Made by a program: the position numbers and the translations under genes. A DNA stretch of 64,000 nucleotides. It comes from Cystobasidiopsis lactophilus. Its lineage: Eukaryota; Basidiomycota; Agaricostilbomycetes; Agaricostilbales; Chionosphaeraceae. Below are positions 9,423 to 21,515 of this stretch, piece after piece. The notes beneath the pieces were generated by a model. It was not told the DNA's origin and made no database searches. It was given only the letters and a program-made list of their open reading frames with translations. The stretch spans positions 1,302,001-1,366,000 of the forward strand of contig BCIO01000005.1 in NCBI GenBank assembly GCA_001599975.1, written 5' to 3'. The number at the start of each line of letters is the position of its first letter. The first letter of the stretch is position 1.

Positions 9423-12400
9423 ATGCCCACCAGTTTGCCAGTCGCCCTCGTCTCGCTGGCCGCGCTGTGCGCCTCTGTGCTGTCCTTACCGGCACACGCG
9501 GCAGTCACCAGCGATGCCTCGACCCCGGCCATCGACTTTGCGGCATTGGGCTTAGTGGGCGTCGCCGGCAACTTCGCTGGCCTGCAGTACTACGACCCGG
9601 CCTACGCTGCCTCGCTCGCCGCGCTCAACGTGTCCAGCAGCACGCAGACGCTCTGGTCCAGGTCCTCAAGCGGTGACCTCAAGCCGCTGGGATCCACCAA
9701 TGCCGGGGGGAGCATCCTCGCAGTGTGCCAGTCCACCTCCGCCTCTCCCCTCGTTTACATTGGCGGCACCTTCACCTCGCTCGGCTCCGTGCCGGCGGCC
9801 AACATTGCAAGCTACGACCCGGCCACCAACGCCTTCGCGGCGCTCGATGACGGCCTCAATGGGTCCGTGCTCGCTTTGTTTTGCGGATCCGATCAGCTCT
9901 ACGTCGGTGGCAACTTCTCCAGACCGACTTCCGCGAGCGCCTCGGACGCCTACAGTGGCAGCGTGGCCACCTGGGGCTACGCCGCCAAGGCTTGGGCCCC
10001 TCTGCCGTTCGGCGGTCTGAATGGCGACGTCAACGCGATAGCTTCTTCCGGCTCCGACTCTGTCTTCTTCGGTGGCGACTTTACTCTCTCGATAGCTAAT
10101 TCTTCTTCTTCTGGCTCAATAATCGCCGGGCCGGGCAGCACGACGACGCCCATCGCTTCGTTAGGCTCCAGCCTCACCCCTATCTCCCTCAATACCTCCT
10201 ACCTCTGGGCAGGGCCCACCGGCTCGGGCGACCCAGAGTCCACCTTTTGTCCGACCGGAGACGGAATCACGGGCAGCAACTGGTTGACGCCGGACAACAC
10301 GGCCGCCATCTTCGTCGTTCGCAAATACACGCCTCTGCAAGCGGGTGGGCTCCGGATAGGCAACGCTTTTGTCAATGGCAAAGGAACCCGGCAGTTCAAG
10401 TACGTCCTGTTCCCATGCGTTGTGTCTTTGTTTGCTTGGGAGAACAAAGGAAGCTCACGAAATTGCGGTGCTGCACTTTTTTTGAACAGGGTCATCTCCG
10501 TGCCCGACAGCATCGTCCAGACGCTCTCCTACCTGACCAACCCGAAGGACCCCAACTCGCCGGTGTCGACGTGCGACTGGGAGTGCCCGCTGTCCAACGA
10601 CTCTTCCATCGCCTACGAAGACTTTTTGTTCCAAGACGGAACTAACATCACCGGCTTCCAGATCGATGTGGACCAGTGGTATGGCTCCGGCGGTGGCTTC
10701 CATCAAGTCTCGCTGCTCAGCAACGGCGCGTTCGCGTTTGGCGACAACAACCTGAACGGCAACTCGTCCAACACCTGCTCCAGCGGCGTGGCGGCCGGAT
10801 CACCACCTTCCTCGGCCACGTCGGGAGCTTGGACAACCACTTCTGTGTCTTCAAACATCAACGGTGTAGAGGCGTCTGTGCTGGTGGCATCGGTCCCGGC
10901 GGGCACGCCCTCGTCCTCCTCGCCTTCCGTCGTCTTCTCGCCTGCGATCGTCGCCAAAGCCAACTACGACGTCTACCTCTTGACGCCTGGCTGCTCAGCA
11001 ATGGGCGACTGCTCGGCGCGCACAAGCGTTGACGTTGCTGTCGACACAGGACTCGGCGCAGCTTCCACGGCCACCATCTCGCAAGCCAACCAAGGCGACG
11101 CGACCAGTCTGGTCTACTCTGGCACCCTCACGGCCGGCGCCACGTTCACTCTCCGCCTGGCCAGCAACCCCACTGGCTCTGGGTCCAACGGCAATTACCA
11201 GCTCGTCGCCGCCAAGATCCAGATCGTGGCCCAGAACACGAACGCCGCAGCACTCCAACCGTCGTCGTCGGGTCGCGGCCTGTACGAGTTCGTGCCCACC
11301 GGGTCGAGCGGCAGCTTTGGCGATGGCTCTGCTGCGGCGGCGCAGGCCAACATCACGACCGCTGGTGTCAAGAACGCCACCGGCTTTGACGCTTTGGCCG
11401 AGTCGCTCACCGCGTCCTCCAGCGTTGTCCACGCTCTCGCCTACACTTCAAGCGGCGTCTTCTTTGCCGGCAGCTTCTCCCCAGCTGGCAACATCTCCAC
11501 TGCCAACATTGCTGCCTACGCTGGGCCAGGCAAGAGCTTGGCGGTGCCGAACGGCGGCCTGGACGGCTCGGTGGTGGCCTTGTTGGACCTGGACAAGTAC
11601 CTCTATGCGGCTGGGACGTTCACTGCGACCTCGGACGGGAAGGTCACTGGCTTGAACGGCGTCGCCCGCTGGCAGTATGGCTCGTGGTCTGCGGCCTGGG
11701 AGCCACTCACCGGTGGATCTGTTCCTACTTTCGCAAAAGGTGGCCTTGGTCTGGCAGCATCCCAAAGCGGTGGCTCGGATGCGGTGTTGGTCGGCGGCTC
11801 ATCTTCCGGCTTGGCAGTCTACAACACCAAGACGGCGAGTTGGGACTCGGCCTCGTCAAGCTTCTTGGTCGGCTCCATCTCCGCAGTTGGATCAGCTGGC
11901 GCCGACTCGCCAGCTTACGTCGCTGGCAACGTCGAGGCCGCCCTCAAATATGCCGCTTCCGGCATCGCTCGTTTGGAGACCAACTCGAGCGGCGACGCCA
12001 CCATCGTTCCTTACAGTTTGGACTTCACAACCTCGTCCGCATCCTCTCCTACGGTTGCAGCTAGAGGCCTGGCTGCTCGCAAGCCGCTCAGCTTGTTCCC
12101 CAGGCTGTCGTTCTTGGAGCGCCGAGCCCCGTCTTCCACTACCTTGTCGCTGCCCACCCCCTCGGCTTCCGCTAGCGCCAACCAAATCCTGGCTGGAGCG
12201 TTCTACAAGAACCATTCGGATCACATCGTCGTCCTCGGCGGCCACTTCACCTCAAACAGCATCTCAAACCTCGGCGTGTACAGCACCGACTCGGGGAAGT
12301 TCTCGGCACTCAACTCCTCCCAACCCATTGACGGCACGGTGCAGACCCTCAAGGTGGTCGGCGACATGCTCTACGTTGGCGGCAACTTCACCGCCGCCCA

Positions 12401-13951
12401 AAGCGGCTTCGCCATCTACGACCTGAGCACTAGCCAGTGGAGTGCTGCTCCTGCTTTGACGGGTGAGTTCCGTATCCTGCCACAAAATGCAGCCGCTAAT
12501 TCTGTGTGTAGCATACGATGATTCGCAAGTGTCCGTCACCGCCATCGTCAATCGACAGACCGACGGCACCGTCATTGTGGCCGGCGCTTTCGCGTCGGCT
12601 GGTGCGCTGGCGTGCGCTTCCGTCTGCTCTTGGGATCCCAAGAACAAACAATGGAGTGCACTTGGCTCCGGTCTCAACGGCATCGTTGGCGCTGTGGATT
12701 TCGCAGGCGTGAGTCGCAAGTCTCATATATCTAACCTATTTTCTTACCGCGCTTGCCCACCTTAGCCCAACCAGCAATTCTTGGTCGCTGTCGGCAGTTT
12801 CACTCTCAACAACCAAGCCACTAACGTCGCTCAATGGGATTTCTCGACCTCGACGTGGAGTCTGCTCGGGGCCGCGAACGCCCTTCCCGGGCCGGCCACG
12901 GCCGTCTCAGCCGACAACGAGAATGTCAAGAACATTTTTGTGGCTGGCAGCAGCACCGACTCGACGCCCTACCTGATGCGGTGGGATGGGTCAGCCTGGT
13001 CGGACGTCAACAATGGCTCAATGGCCACTGGCTCGCTCATCCAGCAAATTTCCTTTGTGCCACTGTCCAAGCACCACGCAGGCAACGACATCCTAGAGTC
13101 GGATCGCATGCTGATGGTTTCGGGCGCCTTGTCTCTCGGCTCCGTTGGCACCGTCTCCAGCGCTCTTTTCGACGGCTCCAACTTTATGCCATTCATCAGT
13201 GCAGCGCAGTCTGACGGCTCGCCTGGCTCTGTTGCTTCTCTGTTTTACTCTTCGTCTACCTTCCAGCTGGCCAAGCGTACGTGCATTTCCCTAGATCTGT
13301 TTTTGATACCGTGTGCTGATAAATTTTGAGCAGACTTCATGTCGGTCGGCATTGTCATCCTCATCTCGATAGCCATCGGCTTTGGCATCGTCTTCTTCCT
13401 CGTCCTCATCGGCCTCTTCTTCGCTTTGCGCCACCGCAACAGCGAGAACGACCGACAGTACCCGCCGGCTGCCACCTACGCTGCAGAGTCGACGGAGAAG
13501 GGCAAGCACCGGCCAAATTCGTTGCTGGCCACTCTCAACGCGGCCACCGCGATGATCTCCACCAATGACAAGACGCGGTCTTACGACCCGAACAACGACT
13601 CGGCCTCGGCGCTGGACGAGCCACACGCGCTAGCAATAGGCACAACGCCAGAGCCTGACGACTTCGACGAGTATGTCCGAGCTCGATGGTCGTTTGAGAA
13701 GGAGACAGAAGGCGAGCTGTCGGTTGGTGCAAATGAGGAAGTGTGAGTTTGCGTCTGGTTTTCGACGGTCATTGTGGCCTCGCGCTGAATTGCTTTTTAT
13801 CGCAGACGGATATTGGATCGCACAGATGAGAATTGGTTCCTGGTCGAGCGGGAGGAGTGAGTTCTTCGTTACCCTCCCACTTTCTTTGTTCTGATTCCTG
13901 GCTCTTCACAGTGGCGCCCGCGGCGTCGTGCCAGCCTCGTTCTTGTTTTAG
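9423..13951 (+). CDS. RAX2: RAX2 cortical polarity marker with C-terminal SH3 domain
   Basis: Large type I membrane glycoprotein that marks bud or cell-end sites. ATG at 9423 gives a signal peptide (MPTSLPVALVSLAALCASVLSLPAHAA). The extracellular part of about 1,250 residues is built of repeated propeller-like units (YIGGTFTSLGSVPAANIASYDP, LYVGGNFS, LYAAGTFTA, MLYVGGNFTAAQSGFAIYD) with many N-glycosylation sequons. One transmembrane helix follows (about 13339-13420, SVGIVILISIAIGFGIVFFLVLIGLFF), then a basic cytosolic tail. The tail crosses two more introns (13743-13805 and 13857-13911) and encodes an SH3-like fold: RARWSFEKETEGELSVGANE, VRILDRTDENWFLVERED, GARGVVPASFLF. Without the last two introns the protein would stop early at 13743; the SH3 match argues that they are spliced. 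Confidence 0.9.
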
Positions 13952-14469
13952 CGAGCGCTCCGCCTAAGTCAGTCTTCAAGCAACATCATTACACTCGTTC
14001 CACCTATATACCCTCTTTGTTTACTTCACCGATGACCAAACAACGCACAACCTACCTCTTTCGACTTTCGACTCCTGGACTTCTTAGGCCAAAGATGCCC
14101 GAGTCACTCTTTATTCAAGCACTCTGGCCCGGAAGAAAAGGGACTTTTCACTACATGTAATCGACTTTACCTTGTGGGCGCCGACCTCGGGGTGGCGAGC
14201 CACTGTTAGATGGATCTGGGATCTTGCAATGCAAAGCAATGAAATGTTTCCACTTCATCTACTGTATTCTCTTTCTCTATCTCTTTTTGATTGGACAGCG
14301 GAGGCCAGAGCCGGAACAGGTTCCGGCCGTCCTCGAAGTGCACACGGTGGACAATGAGATACAGCACAAACATGGCCTATCAGCCTTTCAAATGAAGCTA
14401 CATAGCTACATTGCGTCAGGAAGGGCGAAATTGTGGAGGATTGCGCGCCGAAGGTGGAAGTTAAGCATC
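13952..14469. other. Convergent intergenic region
   Basis: Between the 3' ends of RAX2 and the PI-PLC gene. An A/T-rich TATATA near 14004 is not placed to serve either gene as a promoter. I see nothing else. Confidence 0.45.
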
Positions 14470-15921
14470 TCAAATGTGATGCGACTTGCCAGACTTAATG
14501 ATCAGGGGGATGACTTCAGCTGGTGTACCCACACCGTCCATCATCACGAGTCCTGCAAGCAGTTCACTCGAGCCCCGTGAAGTAGGGCAATGGCGTCGAC
14601 TTACCACTTTTGCCCCTCGACGATGCCCCAGAGTGATCCTGCTGCCACAGCCAGTCTCCGAACATCTTGTTGAGCTCTCCAGTCCCGGTGGCAATCCCCA
14701 ACGGGCTGTTTTGCCAAGATACGGCCGAAGTGAAGGTGATGAAGAGATCTTGAGGTCTAGTGCTCGCCCAGCCCTTGCTCAGGACCGTCCGCAAGTCCGC
14801 CATCTTCTCATCAGTAACCCAACTGTTGTAAGCTTTCGAAATATCGTAATGGTCGCTTAAGTGGAAGCTCCAGCCACCTGGCATCGAAGTCACACTGTAA
14901 AAATCCGCTTAGACACCGTCCAAAAGCCAGCACAACGCGACTTACCTGTAATGCGTATCATCTTCAAAGCTGAGCCTGGGTCCAGGGTTGGAGATCTGCT
15001 CGGTGTTCTTCCAGTCCATGCGAAAGAGCAGCTGGATGCGCCCCCTCAAGGCGGAAAGCTTGGGTGGGCCGCTCTTCTCCCAGTTGTCGTAGTGGAAGCG
15101 CTTTGGTGCGCGCGAAAAAATGGCTGCTAACCGGTTGGTGAAGTACTCGTCGTTTTTGCCATCGCTGTGGTCCACCTTGATCGAAATGAGGAGCGTCTCG
15201 GTAGGATGCTTGTCAAGCCAGTCGTAGAAGCCTTCAAACAACGAGTCGACAAAGATGTATTCGCCGCGAGCAGAGATCCAAACGTCGCCTGGGCGTACCC
15301 TATGAGCTAGGGACCTAGTCGCAGTTTAAATCGGAGGCGCACCATGATAAATGATCAAATCCTCGTCGTTGCCTTTGAGTCCAATTCGGATGTCGAGAGC
15401 CCGAACTCCAGCGTTGAGCTGATCAATGACGGGCAAGGTCTGGGTGATTGTCCACAAATTGCTGAAGCCAACATCCTGGGCAGTGCAAGAGCTGGTGCGA
15501 CTGCTCAGCCAGAGACCATCTCGAAAGGTAGTCTACACCTACTCATGCGAACCGGGGATGCTCATGTCAGTGATGGGGGTGTCATTCTTGATACACGCCA
15601 TCCAATGCTCCGACGTGCAGGTGGCCGACTTCAACCCGAGGCGCTTAGCGCTGAGTAGCTTGTCGTGCGCTCCATCCTTGCGTCCATAGAGTAAGGGTGC
15701 CTGTTTATCTCGTCAGTGACACATGTGAGAGGGCACAAGGAAGTCAACGCAACGGCTTCATTGATCAACGTCAAGTTCCGCTTGGAGCTCTTGAGATAAA
15801 CCACGTCCTTGTCGCTGTACGGCACATGGAGTCTGCCCTTGACGACACCCTTGACCTTGGATTTCCGCGCGACGGAAGAGCCGACGAGAAGCAAAAGACT
15901 CCAGGTGAGGGACAGCTTCAT
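14470..15921 (-). CDS. Secreted phosphatidylinositol-specific phospholipase C-like protein
   Basis: PLC X-domain protein of the single-domain bacterial type, expected to cleave phosphatidylinositol or GPI headgroups outside the cell. It begins with a signal peptide (MKLSLTWSLLLLVGSSVARK). The first catalytic histidine lies in DMSIPGSHD, the second in DLIIYHG; ALDIRIG lies between them. The C-terminal half carries DKHPTETLLISIKVDH, a tryptophan-rich active-site region and GLVMMDGVGTP near the end, matching the last strands of the barrel. No C2, EF-hand or Y domain is present, which separates it from eukaryotic PLC-delta. At least five introns. I infer secretion from the signal peptide alone; substrate is not determined. 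Confidence 0.82.
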
Positions 15922-16501
15922 CTGGATGAGGTTGGCGGCAAGGCAAAGGTCCAGCGGTGTAGCGACATAGCAGACCCATCATCTACGCTTGTTTTGACGC
16001 CCTCCCAGGCATGTAGAGCAGAGGTGTTCATAAAAGTGAAAGGTCCGCCGCGGGCGCCGAATCCGGGGATCAACACCGACGCGGCTTGGGCGCAAAAGAG
16101 CTTGTTTCGACTGGGCTGCTGTCCGCGAGACCAGTCTGCTATTATTCTCAGTCCAGTCTTATACACATACCGACAGGCAAGAGGCGAAGAAACAGAGCAG
16201 AAAGCAAGCGATTGGGCAAAAAGGAAGCGGAAAGCCAAGCAAGGAGATGATCGCCTGAAGATCACAGAGGAACGAGACGGTGATCTCGGCGCGGTCCGAT
16301 GCGGTTAGCTCATCATTGAGGCTCCAGCGTCGTTGCCACCGACGTCCGCCAACGACGTGACAGAAAAGAAATGCGGCTCTCTTTGCTTGTTTTGCCACCG
16401 GCCTTCTGTGACCTATGGTGGACATCATTCCCAAACACTACAAAGTCGCAAGAGTGGCAAATGGAAGGGAAACGTGCTATGCAATAATGTAAAGGCGACA
16501 G
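15922..16501. other. Intergenic, upstream of PI-PLC
   Basis: 580 bp between the PI-PLC start and the Mmc1 stop, both on the minus strand. Likely PI-PLC promoter plus Mmc1 3' UTR. No conserved frame or repeat seen. Confidence 0.45.
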
Positions 16502-18731
16502 CTATGGCTGGAGCTCCTCTTCGAGTGTCCGGAGGCCTTGGGTGATATCCGCGAGCTGGGTGATGCGACCTTCAGCCTCCACCTCTCTCTTAGTAGCCAC
16601 AGCTCGGAGGCCAGGCACGACAACGTTTGGCCGAGCGAGCACGACTTGGTCCACCAGCTGGTCAGCGTGCTCCTGCAAGACAGCAGACTCTTTGAGATCC
16701 TAGCCGAGCCGATCAATCGAAGAGTCCACCACCTACTTTCAAATCGAATCGCAACCCATCCTCGACCCTGTCGTAGTTTTGGAAGAAGCGCTTCTGTGCC
16801 TTAAGCCAGCCGCCTTGCAGCAAGTAAGCGCCAATGGCATAGCCGAGCACGTTGGAGCCAGCCGCGGTGGCCAGGGTGAGCTGGTCCGAAATGAAGCCCA
16901 GGTAGCTCAAGATGGAACTGCCGCCGAAGATGAAGTAGGTCTGGACCGTGAGCAGCTGGGCGCGGATCTGGAGGTGCTCGATGACGCCGCCGGCCTGGGT
17001 CAGCTTCTTGCGGCGGTCGCAGATGGGACCGGTGAGGTGCTCGGTGGTGACGTTGCCGGCCTTCTCGACCGCTTGGGCGGCCTCGTTCTTGAGAATGGGC
17101 GAGGTCAGGCTGCCGTGCATGGGCGAGCTGAAAGGTGGCTCGCGGATGGTGGCCGAGATGTCCTGGTCGATGTTGGAGCGGGTCATCTCCAACTTGCCGG
17201 CCTCGAAGGAAAGCTGTGAAAGCACCGCGAAAGCGATCAGATTGGTACCATCAATCTAAAGGGAAAGCCGCGCTGCCCACCTTATTCTCCAGTCCTCGAA
17301 AGAAGGACGCAGCGGCCTGATAAAGCTCTGCATAAACGTCGTCCGCCCTTCCCAGAGGCAACTTCCACCACGCCAACCTCTTCCGAAAGGCGGTTTGGAA
17401 AGCCGTCCGCCCCTGCTGGCAGTCCTCCTCCGAAAGCTGCATCCTGCCGTCCTTCTGGAGCTTCAAATCCCTCCGGACTCGGTGCGTCAAGGAGTGCAGC
17501 CGGCTCTGGAAGGACTCTAGGACGTTTAAAGCGGCTTGGGCCTGGCTCTGCTCGTCCGACGCCAGGTTGAGCAAGTTTTGGGAGGCGCTCTGGGCGGTGA
17601 AGAGGTTCGTTTGCAGGCGCTGAGTCGTCTGCGGGGCCGAGAAGGAGGCGGCGAGCTGGCGAATCGCATCGTCGACTTTGGGCAGGCCAGAGGTGCTTAG
17701 GTGGTGGGCGAAAGCGGCCAATTTGTTAGGTTTGTCGGACAGCAAGGACGACAAGGAGGAGCGTATCTGGGAAAAGTCGAGGGGCAGCTGGAACCAGGGC
17801 AGAGTGGAGAGGGCGGGGGAGAGGTAGGGCTGGAGGATGGCGTTGATCTTGTCCGGCTGGAGGTCCGGCGAGCCTTGGAGGAACAGCACGTGCGGCCTGT
17901 TGATGAAGGTGCTCCAGATTGGGCTGAACTCTTTGAGCTGGGAGGAGGAGGTGACCAAGAGGAGGAAGAGGTCGGCGGAGTAGAGGGCGTCTAGTGGTGC
18001 TTCTGAAAGCGGGTCCACTGGATCTGTGCAATTTGAAGAGCTCTCAGACGCCATGATGTTTTGGCATCAAAAGAAGGAGCCAAACGCACTGAAGACGGGC
18101 AAGAGCAGCTCGACATTGTTCGCTTTGAGCCAGGGCGAGTCGAGTTGCACTCTATTATCCTCCTCCGCCGACCCAGATCCCGTTTCACTGTGCGGAGATT
18201 CAAGCAAGCGTTTAACTGCTTCTGAAGCTGAAGGGGGGAGCGAGCAACGCACGAGAAGGTGATGGTCCGGCCGACGTTTTGGTTGACGCTCGCTTGGATG
18301 AGCTTTGCTGTGCCTTCCCAGTCTTTGGCCAGCGGGTCGGTGAGCAGGCCGGACAGCAGCAGACTACAGGCATCTCCGTCGCCAATCACTGAAGGCGACA
18401 ACAAGTGCTCTTGTCAGGCTTTGAAGTGACAAGATGAAGAGGGCCACCAACAAGCGATCCTCGGCTTGCGCAACGCTGACAGGTCCGCGTCCGCTGCTTT
18501 GACCCTCGAGATCCAGTGCGACTGGTGCGAGTACTCCGTCTCGTAGAGCGTGCCGAGCCGCTTGAGCAGCAGGCTCAGCTGGAGCGAGGGCGAGAGCGGG
18601 ATGGCATTCGAGGTGGAGGCCGCCGGGTTCTGCGCTACGGCCGCCGCTGTGGACGCCCGCCTCACTTGCAGCCGCAGCTGGGACGAGAGCAAGGATTGGA
18701 GCTCGGCGGGGAGCTTCCGAGCTCGAAGCAT
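16502..18731 (-). CDS. MMC1: Mmc1-like mitochondrial dynamin-related protein
   Basis: A fungal mitochondrial protein with a degenerate dynamin-like fold; family members are reported to work with MICOS in shaping cristae. The first exon is a basic presequence (MLRARKLPAELQSLL, then LRLQVRRAST). A GTPase-like N-terminal part follows: VIGDGDACSLLLSGLLTDPLAKDWE, then PLDALYSADLFLLLVTSS and RPHVLFLQGSPDLQ, with no usable P-loop. A long helical middle (residues about 330-480) leads to two hydrophobic segments near the C-terminus (TYFIFGGSSILSYLGF and GSNVLGYAIGAYLLQ) and a charged tail ending TQGLRTLEEELQP. Four or more introns. The assignment rests on overall layout and remembered family motifs, so it is less secure than the enzymes nearby. 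Confidence 0.65.
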
Positions 18732-18865
18732 GGCGCTGGTGCTGCTGCAAAATTCAACTCAGTGGCGTGTTGACTTTTCGATGCTGGCCAAAGTGATGGC
18801 TTTTGGTCATCCTGAATCCGTTGTAGTATACAAAAGGTGTCTAGATGCGTGCTCTGGGTGTCCTG

Positions 18866-21515
18866 TCAGCACTCGGGAACGGCAACAGAGACCGATAATC
18901 CTCCTCTTGAAGTCTCTTTGAGCTCCTCCCTCATCATCTGGGCTGTCTGCTTCATGGCTGCAATCACGGCATCAAGAGACACAGTGTGCACTCCCTCTCC
19001 TTCGGTCAGAGCCAGGGATGCTGTGGTTCACCATTGACTTCGAAGCCGCATGAGGTGCTCTGTAAGATAACCCACCTGCAGTGACAGCCTTGACAGCTCC
19101 CAGTGCGTTTCGTCTGGAAGCAGCATTTGGGTGAGTTTCAAGCGAGGATTAGTTGGAAAGGCAACGTACTCGATGCATGGGACCTTCAGATGAACTGTGA
19201 GCTGGGCTCGAACAGCAAGCGTACGGAGAGCATACCTGCACCAAACCAAGAATGGGGTCGCAAGTGAGTCCGAGGTTGTGCTCCATGCCCACTTCGGCGG
19301 CGTGCTCGATGACGGAAGGCGAGCCTCCCACTTTTGCCACCGAGCCTTCAGCCTGCACATCCTTCAGCTTGTGAAGTAATAGACCCACTGCACGCTGCGA
19401 AGCCACCAGCAGCCATCGAGCAAGCCACTCCGACCTCTCTGAACGAGCAAGGTGTGAGTGAAGTCGATCGAGGAAAAGCGGAAGGATGGACTTGCGCTTG
19501 ACACCCTCCTTCGGCAGCAGAAAGCGTGGCTCCCTTCTTGTACAGCATTCCAATAGCACTAGCCGTCAGTAGGAAGTTCATTACGTCCCTTGGATCAACA
19601 ATTTTAGTTCCGTCACCACCTTGGCGCGGACCATCCACTCACCTTTCTGGGTCTTCGGAGATGAACTCGACGATGTACTTCAGGACGGAAGGGATCACGC
19701 CAGATGCACCGTTAGTAGGTGCAGTAACGATCCGGCTGCCAGCTGCGTTCTCCTCGTTCACCGCGACTGTCGGCTCCGTCAGCGCATAGATGTCGCCAAC
19801 AAGGTCGAGACGTACTAGCGTAAGTCGACAGCAGGTCAATAGCTGGGAAACTGATTCGACGAGGCTTGATAGGTGCCAAAGGGTGGTCTAGCCGGCCGAT
19901 CGCGATGCCTTTGTGCGAGGGACTGGACACCTGCATGGCGGTCGAGTTGGAGTCTTGGGCAAAGTTGGAGCTGGGGTAAAAGCCGCGAGTGAGCTTCTGG
20001 TAGAGGTTTTTGGCTCGGCGTCGGACTTTCAAAGGGCCGGGAAGGTGGGAGTGGTCTGTCGTAACGCCTCGGTGGATGCACTGGGGCGCGCCGTGAGCGT
20101 GGTCACGTCGAGCCGAGAGGCGTCTGGCTTACCGAGTCCATCACATTGTAGATGCGCAAGAGCTTCTTCCGGATCTCGTCTTCTGGCAAGTAGTGTCGCT
20201 CGTTCTCCCAAACCAGCTGGGCGATGGTGAGGTTGTGGGTCTGGCACATTTCGAGGAGTGAGTCCGCCGACCAAAACAGGAATGGGGGCTGTGACGCCTT
20301 GATCGGCGTGCGGTTGGAAGAGGTGCTGATAGCTGGAGTCGAGGAGGAAGTCTTGTCGGCGATGGAAAGCGGCTCTTCAGACTTGGCTTGGATCTGGCCT
20401 TGCGAGGGACCTCGTCGAGCCGGGGAAGCCTCTTCTTTCTTGATTTGCTTGTAGTAAATGTTCTCGCCAGAGTCTAATTGAGCCGCGTTGACCACGAAGC
20501 CGCCGCCAATTGAAAAATAGGTGTTGGTGGCCACCAGGTCGCCGGTTTGAGAATAGCACGAGAACTGGCCTGGACATTAGCGCTCAGTCATGGACTCGAT
20601 ATATCGCAACGCACAGTCATGCCATTAGGATGGCGCGGTAAGCTCTTGTTATAGTGCCATACCAGATCTTTGGCGAGGTCGAAGTCGATCTGCTTCTCGC
20701 CGCCAAAGATGAGGGTCTTGTCGTTGCGAATAGCCGCATAGCGAGGTTGAATAAGGTCAGTGTCGAACGTCTCGGGATCTTGATCCTCGAAGCCCATCCT
20801 GTGACGACAACTTCACTGTAATCCAGGGCTGGAGTAATGACCAAGTCGACGTACATCAAAGCCTCAGGACTGGCATGCCCTTTTCCAGTTGCTGCCAGAG
20901 AGCCATAGAGATCAATCTTGAGCGTGGACACCTCTTGCAGCAGGCCGTGCTCCCGAAGTGATTCTGAGATGAAATTGGCTCGTCAAAATTGGCTCAGTCT
21001 TGACAAGGCGGTCCGCTCACCGATAAAAATCTAGAAGTATGGTCGTTGAAGTCAAGTCGTCAAACAGGAAAACGAAAAGGGCAAGACGCACTCGACCAGC
21101 ACGCCAGGGCCCCTGTTGGGAAAGCACCGCATTCAGCCTCCACTGATAAGGACTTTTCAACAAAGAAACTCACAAGAGTATGACTCGAAGAAGGACCAAT
21201 GCCAATCTGCAAGGAAACCCATCGTCAAACAGAACTCCCAGAGTTGCACAAGGCACGAAGCAAGCGCACAGAGAACAGATCAAAAGCAGATATCACGGCA
21301 TGGACCGGTCTGTCCTCTGCTTGAGTCTTGGACGAGTCCAAAGCGTTGCTCCTATTAGCAGAAGTCAAGCCCGCAGCCCCAACCGGAGGAGAAGTCGACA
21401 AGCAGCGCCGAGCAGCATGACGATGTGCCAGTCGTCGCACAGACAAACGCGATAAGCCATTTGCTGCTGGTGAGGTTGAGCAGAAGCGCAGCAGGGTATC
21501 TTTTAAGGCAGGCAT
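18866..21515 (-). CDS. Mitochondrial iron-sulfur L-serine dehydratase (SdaA-type)
   Basis: Converts L-serine to pyruvate and ammonia using a 4Fe-4S cluster, unlike the PLP enzymes Cha1/Sds. The start [11 protein letters not shown] opens an Arg/Ser-rich presequence ([21 protein letters not shown]), so it should act in mitochondria. The beta domain begins FDLFS then [10 protein letters not shown] across an intron. The alpha domain holds [48 protein letters not shown] and the cluster region [17 protein letters not shown]. The last exon ends [17 protein letters not shown]. In bacterial enzymes of this type the C-terminal cysteine folds back as a cluster ligand; here too Cys is the final residue. 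About ten introns. Beta and alpha domains are fused, as in one-chain bacterial forms. Confidence 0.9.

Noticed and set aside
14000-14010. TATATA box
   Set aside because: Lies between the 3' ends of RAX2 and the PI-PLC gene; no start codon to serve.
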